DNA from: Streptomyces sp. NBC_00239
GTDB lineage: Bacteria; Actinomycetota; Actinomycetes; Streptomycetales; Streptomycetaceae
NCBI RefSeq assembly: GCF_036194065.1
Contig: NZ_CP108095.1
Span: 2,480,001 to 2,544,000 of the forward strand
DNA: 64,000 bases
Direction of reading: 5' to 3'
The notes under the pieces are model-generated. The model did not search any database. It was not told the origin of the DNA and saw only the letters and a program-made list of their open reading frames with translations. Position 1 is the first letter of the stretch; the number at the start of each line of letters is the position of its first letter. This document shows positions 31,468-44,834 of the stretch, in pieces. Position numbers and translations under genes: made by a program.

Positions 31468-34131
31468 ATGGCGGAACCGGGCGTCACGACACGATTGAGG
31501 AGTCCTGTGATCACGGCCCGGGCGGCTGCCAGCTTCGACCCTGTCCCGCGCTCGGTCGCCGGTGCCCGCGCCTTCGTCCGCGACACCCTCCAGGGCTGGG
31601 GCTTCGCCGACGTCGTCGACGACGCCGTGGTCCTGACCAGCGAACTCGTCACCAATGCCGTCATCCACGCGGGCACCAGCGCGGACGTCCTGTGCCTGCG
31701 CACCCCCGACGGGATCCGGATCGAGGTCGCCGACCGCTACCCGGAGCGCGAGGTCCCCCTCCAGCACCCCGAGCGCGGCCTGCCCGCCCCGGACCAGGAG
31801 AGCGGCCGCGGGCTGATGCTCTGCGCGGCCCTCGCGACCCGCTGGGGAGTGGACTACGCCCCGGCCCTCAAGCACGTCTGGTTCCAGCTGGACCTGCCGG
31901 CCCGCCCCGTCGGCACCCGGTACGCCGGCCCCGCCATTCCCGACCAGCAGCTTCCGGTGGCCGACACCAAGGTCCGGGTCGCCGTCCTCCAGATCGACAC
32001 GGAAGCCGTCGTCGCCGCCTGGAACAAGGACGCCGAACACCTGTTCGGCTACCCGTCGGCCAAGGCCATCGGCCGCCCCCTCGGCGAGCTCGCCGCCTGG
32101 CCGCACACCCCGGGCACCGGCACCGGCCTCGCCGAGGCCCTGCGCCTGTCCCGCTGGGAGGGCAGCTACGGCATCCAGTGCGCCGACGGCCGCGTGATCC
32201 CCGTGTACGCCTCGCACCTGCGGGTACGCGACGCCGAGGGCGTGGCGTCCACCGTCTGCCTGCTCGTCCACGAACAGGACCGGGCCGTCCTGCAGACTCC
32301 GGCCCGCACCCCGGCGACCGACGCGGGCCAGCACTCCGAGCCCCGCAGCGCGGACCCCTTCGAGGTGTTCATCGGCTCCCCGGCGCCCGACGACCTCGAC
32401 GGGCTGCTCCAGCGCACGGTGGAGCGGGCCCGTGACATGCTCGACGCGGACGCCGCCTTCCTGCTGCTGGCCACCGACGACGAGACGGAGCTGGAGGTCC
32501 GGGCGACGACCGGCCTGCCGTCCACCCGCCAGCGCTTCGCCCGGGTCCCCGTCGAGGCCGGCACCGGCCGCTTCGGCTCGGCCCGGATGCCCGCGGTCCA
32601 CGAGGACCTGGCGGCGGTGCCCGGCGCGGTCCCCCTGCTGGGCGGCACCGGCATGCGTTCCGTGGTCACCGTCCCCCTGAAGGTCGAGGGCCGGCTGACC
32701 GGCTCGCTGGGGGTGGCCACCGAGGCACCGGGCCGCTACACGAACGAGGAGGCCCTGCGCCTGCAGTTCGCGGCCGACCGGATCGCCCTGGCCGTCGAGT
32801 CCGCCCGCCTCGGCGAGCTGGAACGCCTGCGCCGCGGCTCGCTGTCCTTCCTCGTCGAGGCCTCCGACCTGCTGGCCGGCACCCTGGACCGGGACCAGAC
32901 GCTCGCGCTGATGGCCCAGATGACCGTGCCCACCCTGGCCACCTGGTGCGCCGTGTACACGATCGCGGACCCGGCCTCCGATCCGCAGCTGTCGTACGTC
33001 CTGCACGAGGACGAGGACCGGATCGACGGCCTGAAGGCCCTGCTGAGCCGGATCAGCCCGCCCGAGCCGGTGAACACCCCCGGTGCCCGCCCGTGGACCG
33101 CGCCGACCGAGGCCGCCCACCAGGCCGCCCTGCGGACGTCCATGCGCGCGCTGGACCACGGCGCGCACGCCGGCCACACGCCGGGCCTCGGCTCCGTCCT
33201 CGCCACGGCCGCGGCCGTCGGCGGCGAGACGGTGGTGCTGCCCCTGATGGCCCGCAACCGCGTCATCGGCCTGCTCACCCTGGGGAAGCCCACGGACGAG
33301 CACTTCCGCCAGGAGATCGTGGAGCTCGCCGAGGACCTGTCCCGGCGGGCCGCCCTCGCCCTCGACAACGCGCGCCTGTATTCGGAGCGCATGGCGATCA
33401 GCCGCTCCCTGCAACGCAGCCTGCTGCCGCCCAGCGCCCCGGCCATCCCGGGCATCGAGGTGGAGGTCATCTACCGCGCGGCCGGCGAGGGCAACGAGGT
33501 CGGCGGCGACTTCTACGACGTCTTCCCGATCCGCGACGGCGCCTACGGCTTCGCCATCGGCGACGTGTGCGGTACGGGCCCGGAGGCGGCGGCGGTGACG
33601 GGCCTGGCCCGGCACGCGCTGCGCCTGCTGGCCCGGGAGGGCTTCGGCGGCCCGGCGGTCCTGGAGCGCCTGAACACGGCCATCCTCGACGAGGGCGCCC
33701 GCAGCCGCTTCCTGACCCTCCTGTACGGCGAGCTCCGCCCGCGCGAGGACGGCGGCGCCCAGCTGAAGCTGGTCTGCGCTGGCCACCCGCTGCCGCTCCG
33801 GCTGCGCCCGGACGGCCGCGTGGAGCCGGCCGCGGAGCCGCAGCCCCTCCTCGGCGTGATGGAGGACCTCGAACTGTACGAGGAGAACCTGACGCTCGAC
33901 CCGGGCGATGTCCTGCTGTGCGTCACGGACGGGGTGACGGAGCGCCGCGAGGGCACCCGCATGCTGGGCGACGACGGCCTCGCCGATGTCCTCACCACGT
34001 GTACGGGCCTCACGGCGGGCGCGGTGGCCGCCCGGGTGCTGCGCGCGGTGGAGCGTTTCGCGGCGGAGCCCGCCTCGGACGACATGGCCATCCTGGCGTT
34101 CCGCATTCCCGAGCCCCGCGAGGGCGACTGA
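31468..34131 (+). CDS. osaC: OsaC: RsbW-like kinase / PAS / GAF / PP2C-type phosphatase regulator
   Basis: 887 residues. Residues ~14-145 are an anti-sigma-type HATPase (N box ELVTNAVIHA, G box SGRGLML). A PAS domain (~165-275), a GAF domain (~290-440), a second GAF-like region (~455-650) and a SpoIIE/RsbU PP2C phosphatase (~660-880; GGDFYD, GDVCGTG, SDDMAILAF) follow. OsaC of S. coelicolor returns SigB to its inactive state after osmotic stress through its RsbW-like domain; the phosphatase would act on anti-anti-sigma factors (family knowledge). ATG 31468 has a GGAGGGG 8 nt upstream; GTG 31507 with GAGGAG is a real alternative start. Divergent from osaA (256-nt gap). Confidence 0.9.
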   Translation: MAEPGVTTRLRSPVITARAAASFDPVPRSVAGARAFVRDTLQGWGFADVVDDAVVLTSELVTNAVIHAGTSADVLCLRTPDGIRIEVADRYPEREVPLQHPERGLPAPDQESGRGLMLCAALATRWGVDYAPALKHVWFQLDLPARPVGTRYAGPAIPDQQLPVADTKVRVAVLQIDTEAVVAAWNKDAEHLFGYPSAKAIGRPLGELAAWPHTPGTGTGLAEALRLSRWEGSYGIQCADGRVIPVYASHLRVRDAEGVASTVCLLVHEQDRAVLQTPARTPATDAGQHSEPRSADPFEVFIGSPAPDDLDGLLQRTVERARDMLDADAAFLLLATDDETELEVRATTGLPSTRQRFARVPVEAGTGRFGSARMPAVHEDLAAVPGAVPLLGGTGMRSVVTVPLKVEGRLTGSLGVATEAPGRYTNEEALRLQFAADRIALAVESARLGELERLRRGSLSFLVEASDLLAGTLDRDQTLALMAQMTVPTLATWCAVYTIADPASDPQLSYVLHEDEDRIDGLKALLSRISPPEPVNTPGARPWTAPTEAAHQAALRTSMRALDHGAHAGHTPGLGSVLATAAAVGGETVVLPLMARNRVIGLLTLGKPTDEHFRQEIVELAEDLSRRAALALDNARLYSERMAISRSLQRSLLPPSAPAIPGIEVEVIYRAAGEGNEVGGDFYDVFPIRDGAYGFAIGDVCGTGPEAAAVTGLARHALRLLAREGFGGPAVLERLNTAILDEGARSRFLTLLYGELRPREDGGAQLKLVCAGHPLPLRLRPDGRVEPAAEPQPLLGVMEDLELYEENLTLDPGDVLLCVTDGVTERREGTRMLGDDGLADVLTTCTGLTAGAVAARVLRAVERFAAEPASDDMAILAFRIPEPREGD

Positions 34132-34138
34132 CCCCGGC

Positions 34139-34175
34139 GCTTCCGCCGGCTGGCCGTGGGCCAGCCGGCGGAAGC
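34139..34175 (+). terminator. Perfect 17-bp hairpin terminator of osaC
   Basis: GCTTCCGCCGGCTGGCC (34139-34155) pairs perfectly with 34159-34175 across a GTG triloop, starting 7 nt after the osaC stop. Confidence 0.88.
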
Positions 34176-34200
34176 GGTCCCGAAAACGGTCCGGGAACGC

Positions 34201-34233
34201 AAAAAAGCCCCCACCAGATGGTGGGGGCTTTTT
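34201..34233. terminator. Bidirectional rho-independent terminator between osaC and the rrn operon
   Basis: An A6 run, GCCCCCACC, loop AGAT, GGTGGGGGC, then T5. The stem is perfect (9 bp) and has U tracts in both directions. It ends the leftward rRNA-tRNA transcript just 7 nt beyond the tRNA and backs up the osaC hairpin from the other side. Confidence 0.92.
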
Positions 34234-34239
34234 CGTTTG

Positions 34240-34312
34240 AGCCCTTTAACGGAATCGAACCGTTGACCTTCTCCTTACCATGGAGACGCTCTACCGACTG
34301 AGCTAAAAGGGC
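34240..34312 (-). tRNA. tRNA-Thr (anticodon GGT)
   Basis: 73 nt on the minus strand. The acceptor stem GCCCTTT pairs with AAAGGGC, discriminator T. The D arm is GCTC...GAGC, the anticodon stem TCTCC/GGAGA has loop ATGGTAA giving anticodon GGT (reads ACC/ACU), and the T arm is AACGG-TTCGATT-CCGTT. No CCA is encoded. It begins 5 nt after the 5S rRNA end, so it is very probably cut from the rrn transcript. Confidence 0.96.
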
Positions 34313-34317
34313 GGGTT

Positions 34318-34436
34318 GTTCGGCGGCGTCCTACTCTCCCACAGGGTCCCCCCTGCAGTACCATCGGCGCTGAAAGGCTTAGCTTCCGGGTTCGGAATGT
34401 AACCGGGCGTTTCCCTAACGCTATGACCACCGAAAC
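34318..34436 (-). rRNA. rrf: 5S ribosomal RNA
   Basis: About 119 nt on the minus strand, from GTTTCGGTGGTCATAGCGTT to a 3' end of GACGCCGCCGAAC. It includes the conserved CATTCCGAACCCGGAAGCTA segment and self-complementary ends. The ends are estimated to within a few bases. Confidence 0.96.
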
Positions 34437-34510
34437 ACTATGAAGTTAACCAACCGGGCATGGACACGGTTCGTTACTTCAGAACTAACACAGTGGACGC
34501 GAGCAACTGA

Positions 34511-39440
<4,930 letters not shown>

Positions 39441-39654
39441 TGTTTACCCGTAATCGGGTGCACACCACGCAAGAGCGGGACGATCACGCCGGAATAAGGC
39501 AGATCGTCCACAGCGTCCTCGCTGTAGTGTTGCCTGCCAGATCCGAAGACCTGCCAGGACTTTTTCAAAGGAACCTCAACTCACCGAAGTGAGTCGGGGT
39601 ATCAACTTCTGGCGTTGATTTTTGGCACGCTGTTGAGTTCTCAAGGTGCGGACG

Positions 39655-39900
39655 CTTCCTTTGTACTGACCCTCTCGGGCTTTCCTCCGGGCGCTTCCTT
39701 CGTTCTTGCGTTTCCGACTCTATCAGACTCTTTCGGGCCCGACTTCCTCGGTGCTTTCCAGGTTCTTCGCTTTCGCGTTTTCCCTTTCCGGCGGTTCCAA
39801 CCTTACCAGACTCTTTTCCGTGTCGTTTCCGACTTGGAATTCGAATTCCGGTGGCCGTTGGGGGCCTTTCCCTTTCGGGTGGATCAGACTTTATCAGGTC
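39655..39900 (-). promoter_or_regulatory. Tandem rrn promoters
   Basis: Upstream of 16S the minus strand carries regularly spaced -10-like elements: TGATAAAGT (39896-39888), TGGTAAGGT (39808-39800), TGATAGAGT (39725-39717) and TACAAA (39665-39660), each (except the last) in an AGTCTGRTA-type context with GAAA-rich flanks. Streptomyces rrn operons are known to have up to four promoters. The leader closer to 16S (39441-39655) holds TTGAGAACTCAACAGCGTGCC, a conserved antitermination/processing block. The remainder to 39984 has no gene. Confidence 0.7.
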
Positions 39901-39984
39901 TCCCTGACTGCCTTGTCCACCGGCTCTCGGGGGCGGCCCGGCACACACGTGTGCGCGGCTTCCCTCCGAGGCGGAGATGTAAAC

Positions 39985-40034
39985 GTACTGGAGCGGGGCC
40001 CCCGGATGCAAATCCGGTTGCCCCGCTCCAGTAC
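39985..40034 (-). terminator. Two-tier hairpin terminator of rnj
   Basis: A perfect 15-bp outer stem, GTACTGGAGCGGGGC (39985-39999) with 40020-40034, plus an inner CCGGAT/ATCCGG stem. It begins 16 nt beyond the RNase J stop and, on the other side, insulates the rrn promoters from readthrough. Confidence 0.9.
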
Positions 40035-40050
40035 GGGCTGTACGGGTCGG

Positions 40051-41736
40051 TCAGACCTCGACCACGACCGGGAGGATCATCGGGCGGCGGCGGTAGCCGT
40101 CCGAGACCCACTTGCCCAGCGTGCGGCGGATGAGCTGCTGCAGCTGGTGGGGCTCGGCCACGCCGTCCGCGGCGGCCTTCGCGATGGCCTCCTCGATCTT
40201 CGGGACTACGCCCGCGAAGGCGGAGTCCTCGATGCCGGAGCCGCGGGCGTTGATGTTCGGGCCGCCCACGACCTTGCCGGTGGTGCTGTCCACCACGACG
40301 AAGACCGAGATGATGCCCTCGTCGCCGAGGATGCGGCGGTCCTTGAGGTGGACCTCGGTGACGTCGCCGACCGAGAGGCCGTCCACGTACACGTAGCCGG
40401 CCTGGACCTTGCCCGTGATGCGGGCCTTGCCGTCGACGAGGTCGACGACCACGCCGTCCTCAGCGATCACGATGCGGTCCGCGGGGACGCCCGTCATCAC
40501 GCCGAGCTCGGCGTTGGCACGCAGGTGGCGCCACTCGCCGTGGACCGGCATCAGGTTCCGCGGCTTGCAGATGTTGTAGAAGTACAGCAGCTCGCCGGCG
40601 GAGGCGTGGCCCGAGACGTGGACCTTGGCGTTGCCCTTGTGGACGACGTTGGCGCCCCAGCGGGTCAGACCGTTGATCACGCGGTAGACCGCGTTCTCGT
40701 TGCCCGGGATCAGCGAGGACGCCAGGATCACGGTGTCGCCGGGGACGATCCGGATCTGGTGGTCGCGGTTGGCCATCCGGGACAGCGCGGCCATCGGCTC
40801 GCCCTGCGAGCCCGTGCAGACGAGCACGACCTCGTGGTCCGGCAGGTCGTCGAGGGTCTTGACGTCGACGACGAGTCCGGCCGGCACGCGCAGGTAGCCC
40901 AGGTCACGGGCGATGCCCATGTTGCGGACCATGGAGCGGCCGACGAAGGCGACCCGGCGGCCGTACTCGTGCGCGGCGTCCAGGATCTGCTGGATGCGGT
41001 GGACGTGGCTGGCGAAGCTCGCCACGATGATCCGCTTCTGGGCGCCCGCGAAGACGCTGCGGATGGCGTTCGAGATGTCGCGCTCGGGCGGGACGAAGCC
41101 CGGGACCTCGGCGTTCGTCGAGTCCGAGAGGAGAAGGTCGATGCCCTCCTCGCTCAGGCGCGCGAAGGCGTGCAGGTCGGTCAGGCGGCCGTCCAGCGGG
41201 AGCTGGTCCATCTTGAAGTCGCCGGTCGCGACCACCAGGCCCGCAGGGGTGCGGATGGCGACGGCGAGGGCGTCCGGGATGGAGTGGTTGACCGCGATGA
41301 ACTCGCAGTCGAAGGGGCCGAGGTTCTCGCGCTCCCCCTCCTTCACCTCAAGGGTGTAGGGGCGGATGCGGTGCTCCTGGAGCTTCGCCTCGATCAGCGC
41401 GAGGGTCAGCTTGGAACCGATCAGCGGGATGTCCGGCTTCTCCCGCAGGAGGTAGGGGACGGCGCCGATGTGGTCCTCGTGGCCGTGCGTGAGCACGATG
41501 CCCTCGATGTCGTCGAGCCGGTCCCTGATGGACGAGAAGTCCGGCAGGATCAGGTCGACGCCCGGCTGCTCCTCTTCCGGGAAGAGGACGCCGCAGTCGA
41601 CGATCAGAAGCCTGCCGTCGAACTCGAAGACGGTCATGTTCCGGCCGATTTCGCCGAGGCCACCCAGGGGGGTGACCCGAAGACCGCCCTTGGGCAGCTT
41701 CGGCGGCGGGCCGAGTTCCGGATGCGGATGGCTCAA
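40051..41736 (-). CDS. rnj: Ribonuclease J
   Basis: 561 residues. Metallo-beta-lactamase/beta-CASP nuclease with the zinc motif HGHEDHIG (84-91), SDSTNAEVPGF and the later GHASAGEL motif, and an RNase J C-terminal domain. It combines 5'-3' exonuclease and endonuclease activity in mRNA decay and rRNA maturation. The start is TTG 41734-41736 with GGAGAG at the right distance; this gives MSHPHPELGPPPKLPKGG and the length I recall for the S. coelicolor enzyme. A longer reading from 41802 runs through the upstream hairpin and is rejected. dapA and thyX lie upstream on the same strand. Confidence 0.95.
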   Translation of the reverse strand: MSHPHPELGPPPKLPKGGLRVTPLGGLGEIGRNMTVFEFDGRLLIVDCGVLFPEEEQPGVDLILPDFSSIRDRLDDIEGIVLTHGHEDHIGAVPYLLREKPDIPLIGSKLTLALIEAKLQEHRIRPYTLEVKEGERENLGPFDCEFIAVNHSIPDALAVAIRTPAGLVVATGDFKMDQLPLDGRLTDLHAFARLSEEGIDLLLSDSTNAEVPGFVPPERDISNAIRSVFAGAQKRIIVASFASHVHRIQQILDAAHEYGRRVAFVGRSMVRNMGIARDLGYLRVPAGLVVDVKTLDDLPDHEVVLVCTGSQGEPMAALSRMANRDHQIRIVPGDTVILASSLIPGNENAVYRVINGLTRWGANVVHKGNAKVHVSGHASAGELLYFYNICKPRNLMPVHGEWRHLRANAELGVMTGVPADRIVIAEDGVVVDLVDGKARITGKVQAGYVYVDGLSVGDVTEVHLKDRRILGDEGIISVFVVVDSTTGKVVGGPNINARGSGIEDSAFAGVVPKIEEAIAKAAADGVAEPHQLQQLIRRTLGKWVSDGYRRRPMILPVVVEV

Positions 41737-41754
41737 AAGTCTCTCCTCACCACA

Positions 41755-41786
41755 CGCGCCACGTACCTCAGGAGGCACGTGGCGCG
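41755..41786 (-). promoter_or_regulatory. Hairpin in the dapA-rnj gap, just ahead of the rnj ribosome site
   Basis: CGCGCCACGT (41755-41764) pairs with ACGTGGCGCG (41777-41786) around a 12-nt loop. It sits 19 nt upstream of the rnj TTG. It may be the dapA terminator, or a leader structure controlling rnj mRNA. Confidence 0.6.
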
Positions 41787-41864
41787 CATGACATTCGTGC
41801 ACTTGCTGTTGTCTGGGGGTGAATCTGTTCAGTTGTCTTTCTTATTCATTTGTGAAGTCTGTTG

Positions 41865-42764
41865 TCAGAGCTGTACCCCGCCGGCGGCGAGGTCGACCTT
41901 GAGCTGTGCCGTTTCCTCGTCGGTCAGGCCGATGAGGGGAAGGCGCAGCGGGCCGGCGGGCAGGCCCTGCACGGTCAGGGCGGCCTTGACCGTCATCACG
42001 CCCTGAGCCCGGAACATACCCGTGTACACCGGCAGCAGCTTCTGGTGGATCTCGGTGGCCTTCTGCACGTCGCCCGTGAGGTGGGCCTCCAGCATGCTGC
42101 GCAGGTCCGGGGTGACGAGGTGGCTGACCACGGACACGAAGCCGACCGCGCCCACGGAGAGCAGCGGCAGGTTCAGCATGTCGTCGCCGGAGTACCAGGC
42201 CAGGCCGCTGCGGGCGATGGCCCAGCTGGCCTGGCCGAGGTCGCCCTTGGCGTCCTTGTTCGCGACGATCTGCGGGTGCTCGGCCAGCCGGACGAGCGTC
42301 TCGGTGTCGATCGGCGCGCCGGTGCGGCCCGGGATGTCGTAGAGCATGACCGGCAGGCCGGTCGCGTCGGCGATCGCTGTGAAGTGGCGCCGCAGACCCT
42401 CCTGCGGGGGCTTGTTGTAGTACGGCGCCACCGCGAGGAGGCCGTGGGCGCCGGCCCGCTCGGCCTGGCGCGCGAGCTCGACGCTGTGGCGGGTGTCGTT
42501 GGTGCCGATGCCCGCGACCACGTGGGCCCGGTCTCCGACCGCTTCGCGCACGGCCTGTACGAGGGCGGTTTTCTCCGCGTCGGTGGTGGTCGGGGACTCG
42601 CCGGTGGTCCCGCTGATGATCAGGCCGTCGTTGCCTGCGTCCACCAGGTGGGCAGCGAGTCGCTGCGCGCCGTCGAGGTCGAGAGTGCCGTCCGCCGTGA
42701 AGGGCGTGATCATGGCGGTGAGGACCCGCCCGAAGGGGGTCTGCGGAGTGGAGATCGGAGCCAT
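41865..42764 (-). CDS. dapA: 4-hydroxy-tetrahydrodipicolinate synthase
   Basis: 299 residues, (beta/alpha)8 aldolase of the DHDPS family. SGTTGESPT (51-59) is the pyruvate-binding signature, Tyr142 sits in LYDIPGRTG, and the Schiff-base lysine is Lys170 in IVANKDAKGD. It condenses pyruvate and aspartate semialdehyde, the first committed step of lysine/diaminopimelate synthesis. ATG 42762-42764 was chosen (MAPISTPQTPFGRVLTAM). It lies between thyX and rnj as in mycobacteria. Confidence 0.95.
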   Translation of the reverse strand: MAPISTPQTPFGRVLTAMITPFTADGTLDLDGAQRLAAHLVDAGNDGLIISGTTGESPTTTDAEKTALVQAVREAVGDRAHVVAGIGTNDTRHSVELARQAERAGAHGLLAVAPYYNKPPQEGLRRHFTAIADATGLPVMLYDIPGRTGAPIDTETLVRLAEHPQIVANKDAKGDLGQASWAIARSGLAWYSGDDMLNLPLLSVGAVGFVSVVSHLVTPDLRSMLEAHLTGDVQKATEIHQKLLPVYTGMFRAQGVMTVKAALTVQGLPAGPLRLPLIGLTDEETAQLKVDLAAGGVQL

Positions 42765-42830
42765 GGGTAACACGCTACTCGCTGCTCTGCCCGCGGTGTC
42801 CCCTCGGGGGATGTGATGAGGGTGTTGGAG

Positions 42831-42868
42831 CCCGGCACTGCCTGCTCGGGGGTTCAAGCAGTGCCGGG
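42831..42868 (-). terminator. Hairpin terminator downstream of thyX
   Basis: CCCGGCACTGC (42831-42841) pairs with GCAGTGCCGGG (42858-42868), an 11-bp perfect stem with a 16-nt loop, between the thyX stop and the dapA start. Confidence 0.8.
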
Positions 42869-42949
42869 TCCGTTTGATCAGCCTAGATGAACTTCACGAA
42901 ACGCCGCAATACGGACACTTCAGCTGATGTCGTCGCACGTGTGTGCGGG

Positions 42950-43684
42950 CTACGGCGCGACACGCCCGTTCGCGTTGTACGCGGCGTACGTCAGCGGCAT
43001 CAGCCGGGCCCAGTGCTGCTCCATCTTCTCGCCGACCATCTCGATCTCCCGCTGCGGGAACGAGGGCACCGCGGCCAGCTCGTGCTGGGTGCGCAGGCCG
43101 AGGAAGTGCATCAGCGAGCGCGCGTTGCAGGTGGCGTACATCGACGAGAACAGGCCGACCGGCAGGACCGCGCGGGCGACCTCGCGGGCCACACCGGCCG
43201 CGAGCATCTCCTGGTAGGCGTCGTACGCCTGACGGTACGAGTCCTCCATCACCCGGCCGGTCAGCTCCTGCTGGGTCTGGGTGCCCTCGACGAAGACGTA
43301 CTTGCCGGGGCGGCCCTCCTGGACCAGCTTGCGCTCGGCGCCGGGGACGTAGAAGACCGGCTCCAGCTCCCTGTAGCGGCCCGATTCCTCGTTGTACGAC
43401 CAGCCCACGCGGTGCCGCATGAACTCGCGGAACACGAAGATCGGGGCGCTGATGAAGAAGGTCATCGAGTTGTGCTCGAAGGGGCTGCCGTGGCGGTCCC
43501 GCATCAGGTAGTTGATGAGGCCCTTGGAGCGCTCGGGGTCTTTCTGGAGCTCCTCCAGGGACTGCTCGCCGGCCGTCGACACGCGGGCGGCCCAAAGGAC
43601 GTCCGAGTCGGCCGCGGAGTGCTTGACGAGGTCGACGGTCACATCGCTGCGGAAGTCGATCTTCATTCCAGGGGTCTCGCTCAC
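42950..43684 (-). CDS. thyX: FAD-dependent thymidylate synthase ThyX
   Basis: 244 residues. The ThyX signature is Arg90-His91-Arg92 ... Ser101 in RHRVGWSYNEESGRY, with eight residues between RHR and Ser (the family allows 7-8). ThyX makes dTMP from dUMP with methylene-tetrahydrofolate and FAD/NADPH. The start is GTG 43682-43684 with GAAGGA 7 nt upstream; an ATG 15 nt further out is in frame but overlaps that ribosome site. It is divergent from the small membrane protein gene at 43847. Confidence 0.95.
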   Translation of the reverse strand: MSETPGMKIDFRSDVTVDLVKHSAADSDVLWAARVSTAGEQSLEELQKDPERSKGLINYLMRDRHGSPFEHNSMTFFISAPIFVFREFMRHRVGWSYNEESGRYRELEPVFYVPGAERKLVQEGRPGKYVFVEGTQTQQELTGRVMEDSYRQAYDAYQEMLAAGVAREVARAVLPVGLFSSMYATCNARSLMHFLGLRTQHELAAVPSFPQREIEMVGEKMEQHWARLMPLTYAAYNANGRVAP

Positions 43685-43751
43685 CGAGGTCCTTCCCATT
43701 CGCTTCGCTGAGGCGGCGCCCACTCTACGGGCCACGCCGAGCGCTACAAAC

Positions 43752-43815
43752 TTCGGCGAATTTGCCGAAAAAGGGCACCCTTTGGGCCGTTTGAGCGTCT
43801 GTACCTGTAACAGGT
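43752..43815. promoter_or_regulatory. Two palindromes in the thyX / small-membrane-protein divergent region
   Basis: TTCGGC-GAATTT-GCCGAA (43752-43769) lies about 70 nt upstream of thyX, and ACCTGT-A-ACAGGT (43803-43815) lies about 30 nt upstream of the rightward gene. Both are perfect inverted repeats in a short AT-richer intergenic stretch and look like operators. No regulator could be assigned. Confidence 0.5.
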
Positions 43816-43846
43816 GTCACAGCATCCACCGAGAGGAGAGCCCACC

Positions 43847-44113
43847 ATGTTCCTCCCCCCGCCATCGCCGGGAGGGGCCCCCGCGCGCGAGCCCGTCCCG
43901 TTCGCCTTCGTCGCCGAGGCAGACCGATTCCGCAGCAACGTCACTCCCCCGCCGCGCGAGCGTCTGAGCAAGACTCAGATCGCCGCCCGTAGTCTGGTCG
44001 GACTCACAGTGGTGTCCGGTCTGATCGGCGCCTTGCTCTTCGGCATGCCGGCGCTCCAGCCTCCTCATGCGCCCGAGAAGGCGCAGCAGCCCGAAGCCGC
44101 GCAGAGCCGCTGA
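43847..44113 (+). CDS. Small single-pass membrane protein, function unknown
   Basis: 88 residues from ATG 43847 with GAGAGGAGAG upstream. A Pro-rich N-terminal cytoplasmic part (~1-45), one membrane helix (SLVGLTVVSGLIGALLFG, ~48-66) and a short polar tail ending EAAQSR. I do not recognise a family with an assigned role. It is divergent from thyX and 94 nt ahead of the next membrane gene. Confidence 0.75.
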   Translation: MFLPPPSPGGAPAREPVPFAFVAEADRFRSNVTPPPRERLSKTQIAARSLVGLTVVSGLIGALLFGMPALQPPHAPEKAQQPEAAQSR

Positions 44114-44207
44114 CCCGTCCGGGCCCCTGGGGTGGAAGGCCGGGACCGGGCTGGATAGCCTCACCTGGCACAGCCAGACCGAATGTGCATGTGAGTGAGG
44201 ATCAGCC

Positions 44208-44774
44208 GTGCCCCTGCCCTTCCTGACGGCGGACAGCGCATTCGACGCGCAAGATGACGACTCCGCGCTTCCCTTCCACGACCACGAGCGCTGGCGCCGC
44301 CCGTACCGGCCCGGACCCTGGCGGGTCGGGGCTGCGGCGCTGCTCCTGCTCCTGGCCTCGTTCATGCTCCTGGCCGTCATGATCATCGCCATGGCGGGCG
44401 AACTCGTCGGCGCCGGGCTCTGCCTGGCCGCCTCCGCCGCGGTCATCGCGGCCGCCCTGCGCCTGCTGCGCATGGGGACGTGGGTGAGCCCGCGGGGGCT
44501 GCGCCGGGTCGCGTTCCTGTCCACCCGTACCCACGCCTGGAGCGAGGTCGCCGAGGTGCGCACCAGCCAGCAGCCGGTGCGCTGGCTGGGACTGCCGCGG
44601 ACCGTGCAGGGCCAGGCCCTGACGCTGGCGGCGCGCGGCGCCGAGCAGCAGCGGGTGCTGCTGCTCACCGATCACAACGCGGACTTCCTGTCGCGCACGG
44701 AGGCCTTCGACCGGGCCGCCGACCTCGTGGCGGCGTGGGCGGCCGAGTACCGGCCGGCGGCACAGGCAGGCTGA
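44208..44774 (+). CDS. Membrane protein with C-terminal PH-like domain
   Basis: 188 residues from GTG 44208. An acidic N terminus, two membrane helices (~41-62 and 66-88), then a small beta-rich domain (WVSPRGLRRVAFLSTRTHAW ... WSEVAEVRTSQQ) that looks like the bacterial PH domain found in many actinobacterial two-helix membrane proteins. No function is known. The stop is followed at once by a hairpin terminator. Confidence 0.75.
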   Translation: MPLPFLTADSAFDAQDDDSALPFHDHERWRRPYRPGPWRVGAAALLLLLASFMLLAVMIIAMAGELVGAGLCLAASAAVIAAALRLLRMGTWVSPRGLRRVAFLSTRTHAWSEVAEVRTSQQPVRWLGLPRTVQGQALTLAARGAEQQRVLLLTDHNADFLSRTEAFDRAADLVAAWAAEYRPAAQAG

Positions 44775-44779
44775 ACGGC

Positions 44780-44807
44780 GAAGCCCGCGGCTCGTGCCGC
44801 GGGCTTC
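44780..44807. terminator. Bidirectional hairpin terminator
   Basis: GAAGCCCGCGGC (44780-44791), loop TCGT, GCCGCGGGCTTC (44796-44807): a perfect 12-bp stem placed between two convergent genes. Confidence 0.88.
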
Positions 44808-44834
44808 TGCGCGTCGGTGAACGGCCCGTACAGG

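Noticed and set aside
39565..40011. 148-codon minus-strand frame upstream of 16S
   Set aside because: It covers the tandem rrn promoters and leader and has no ribosome site or homologous domain.
41737..41802. RNase J start at 41802
   Set aside because: It would place the upstream hairpin inside the coding region; the TTG at 41736 has a proper Shine-Dalgarno and the family length.
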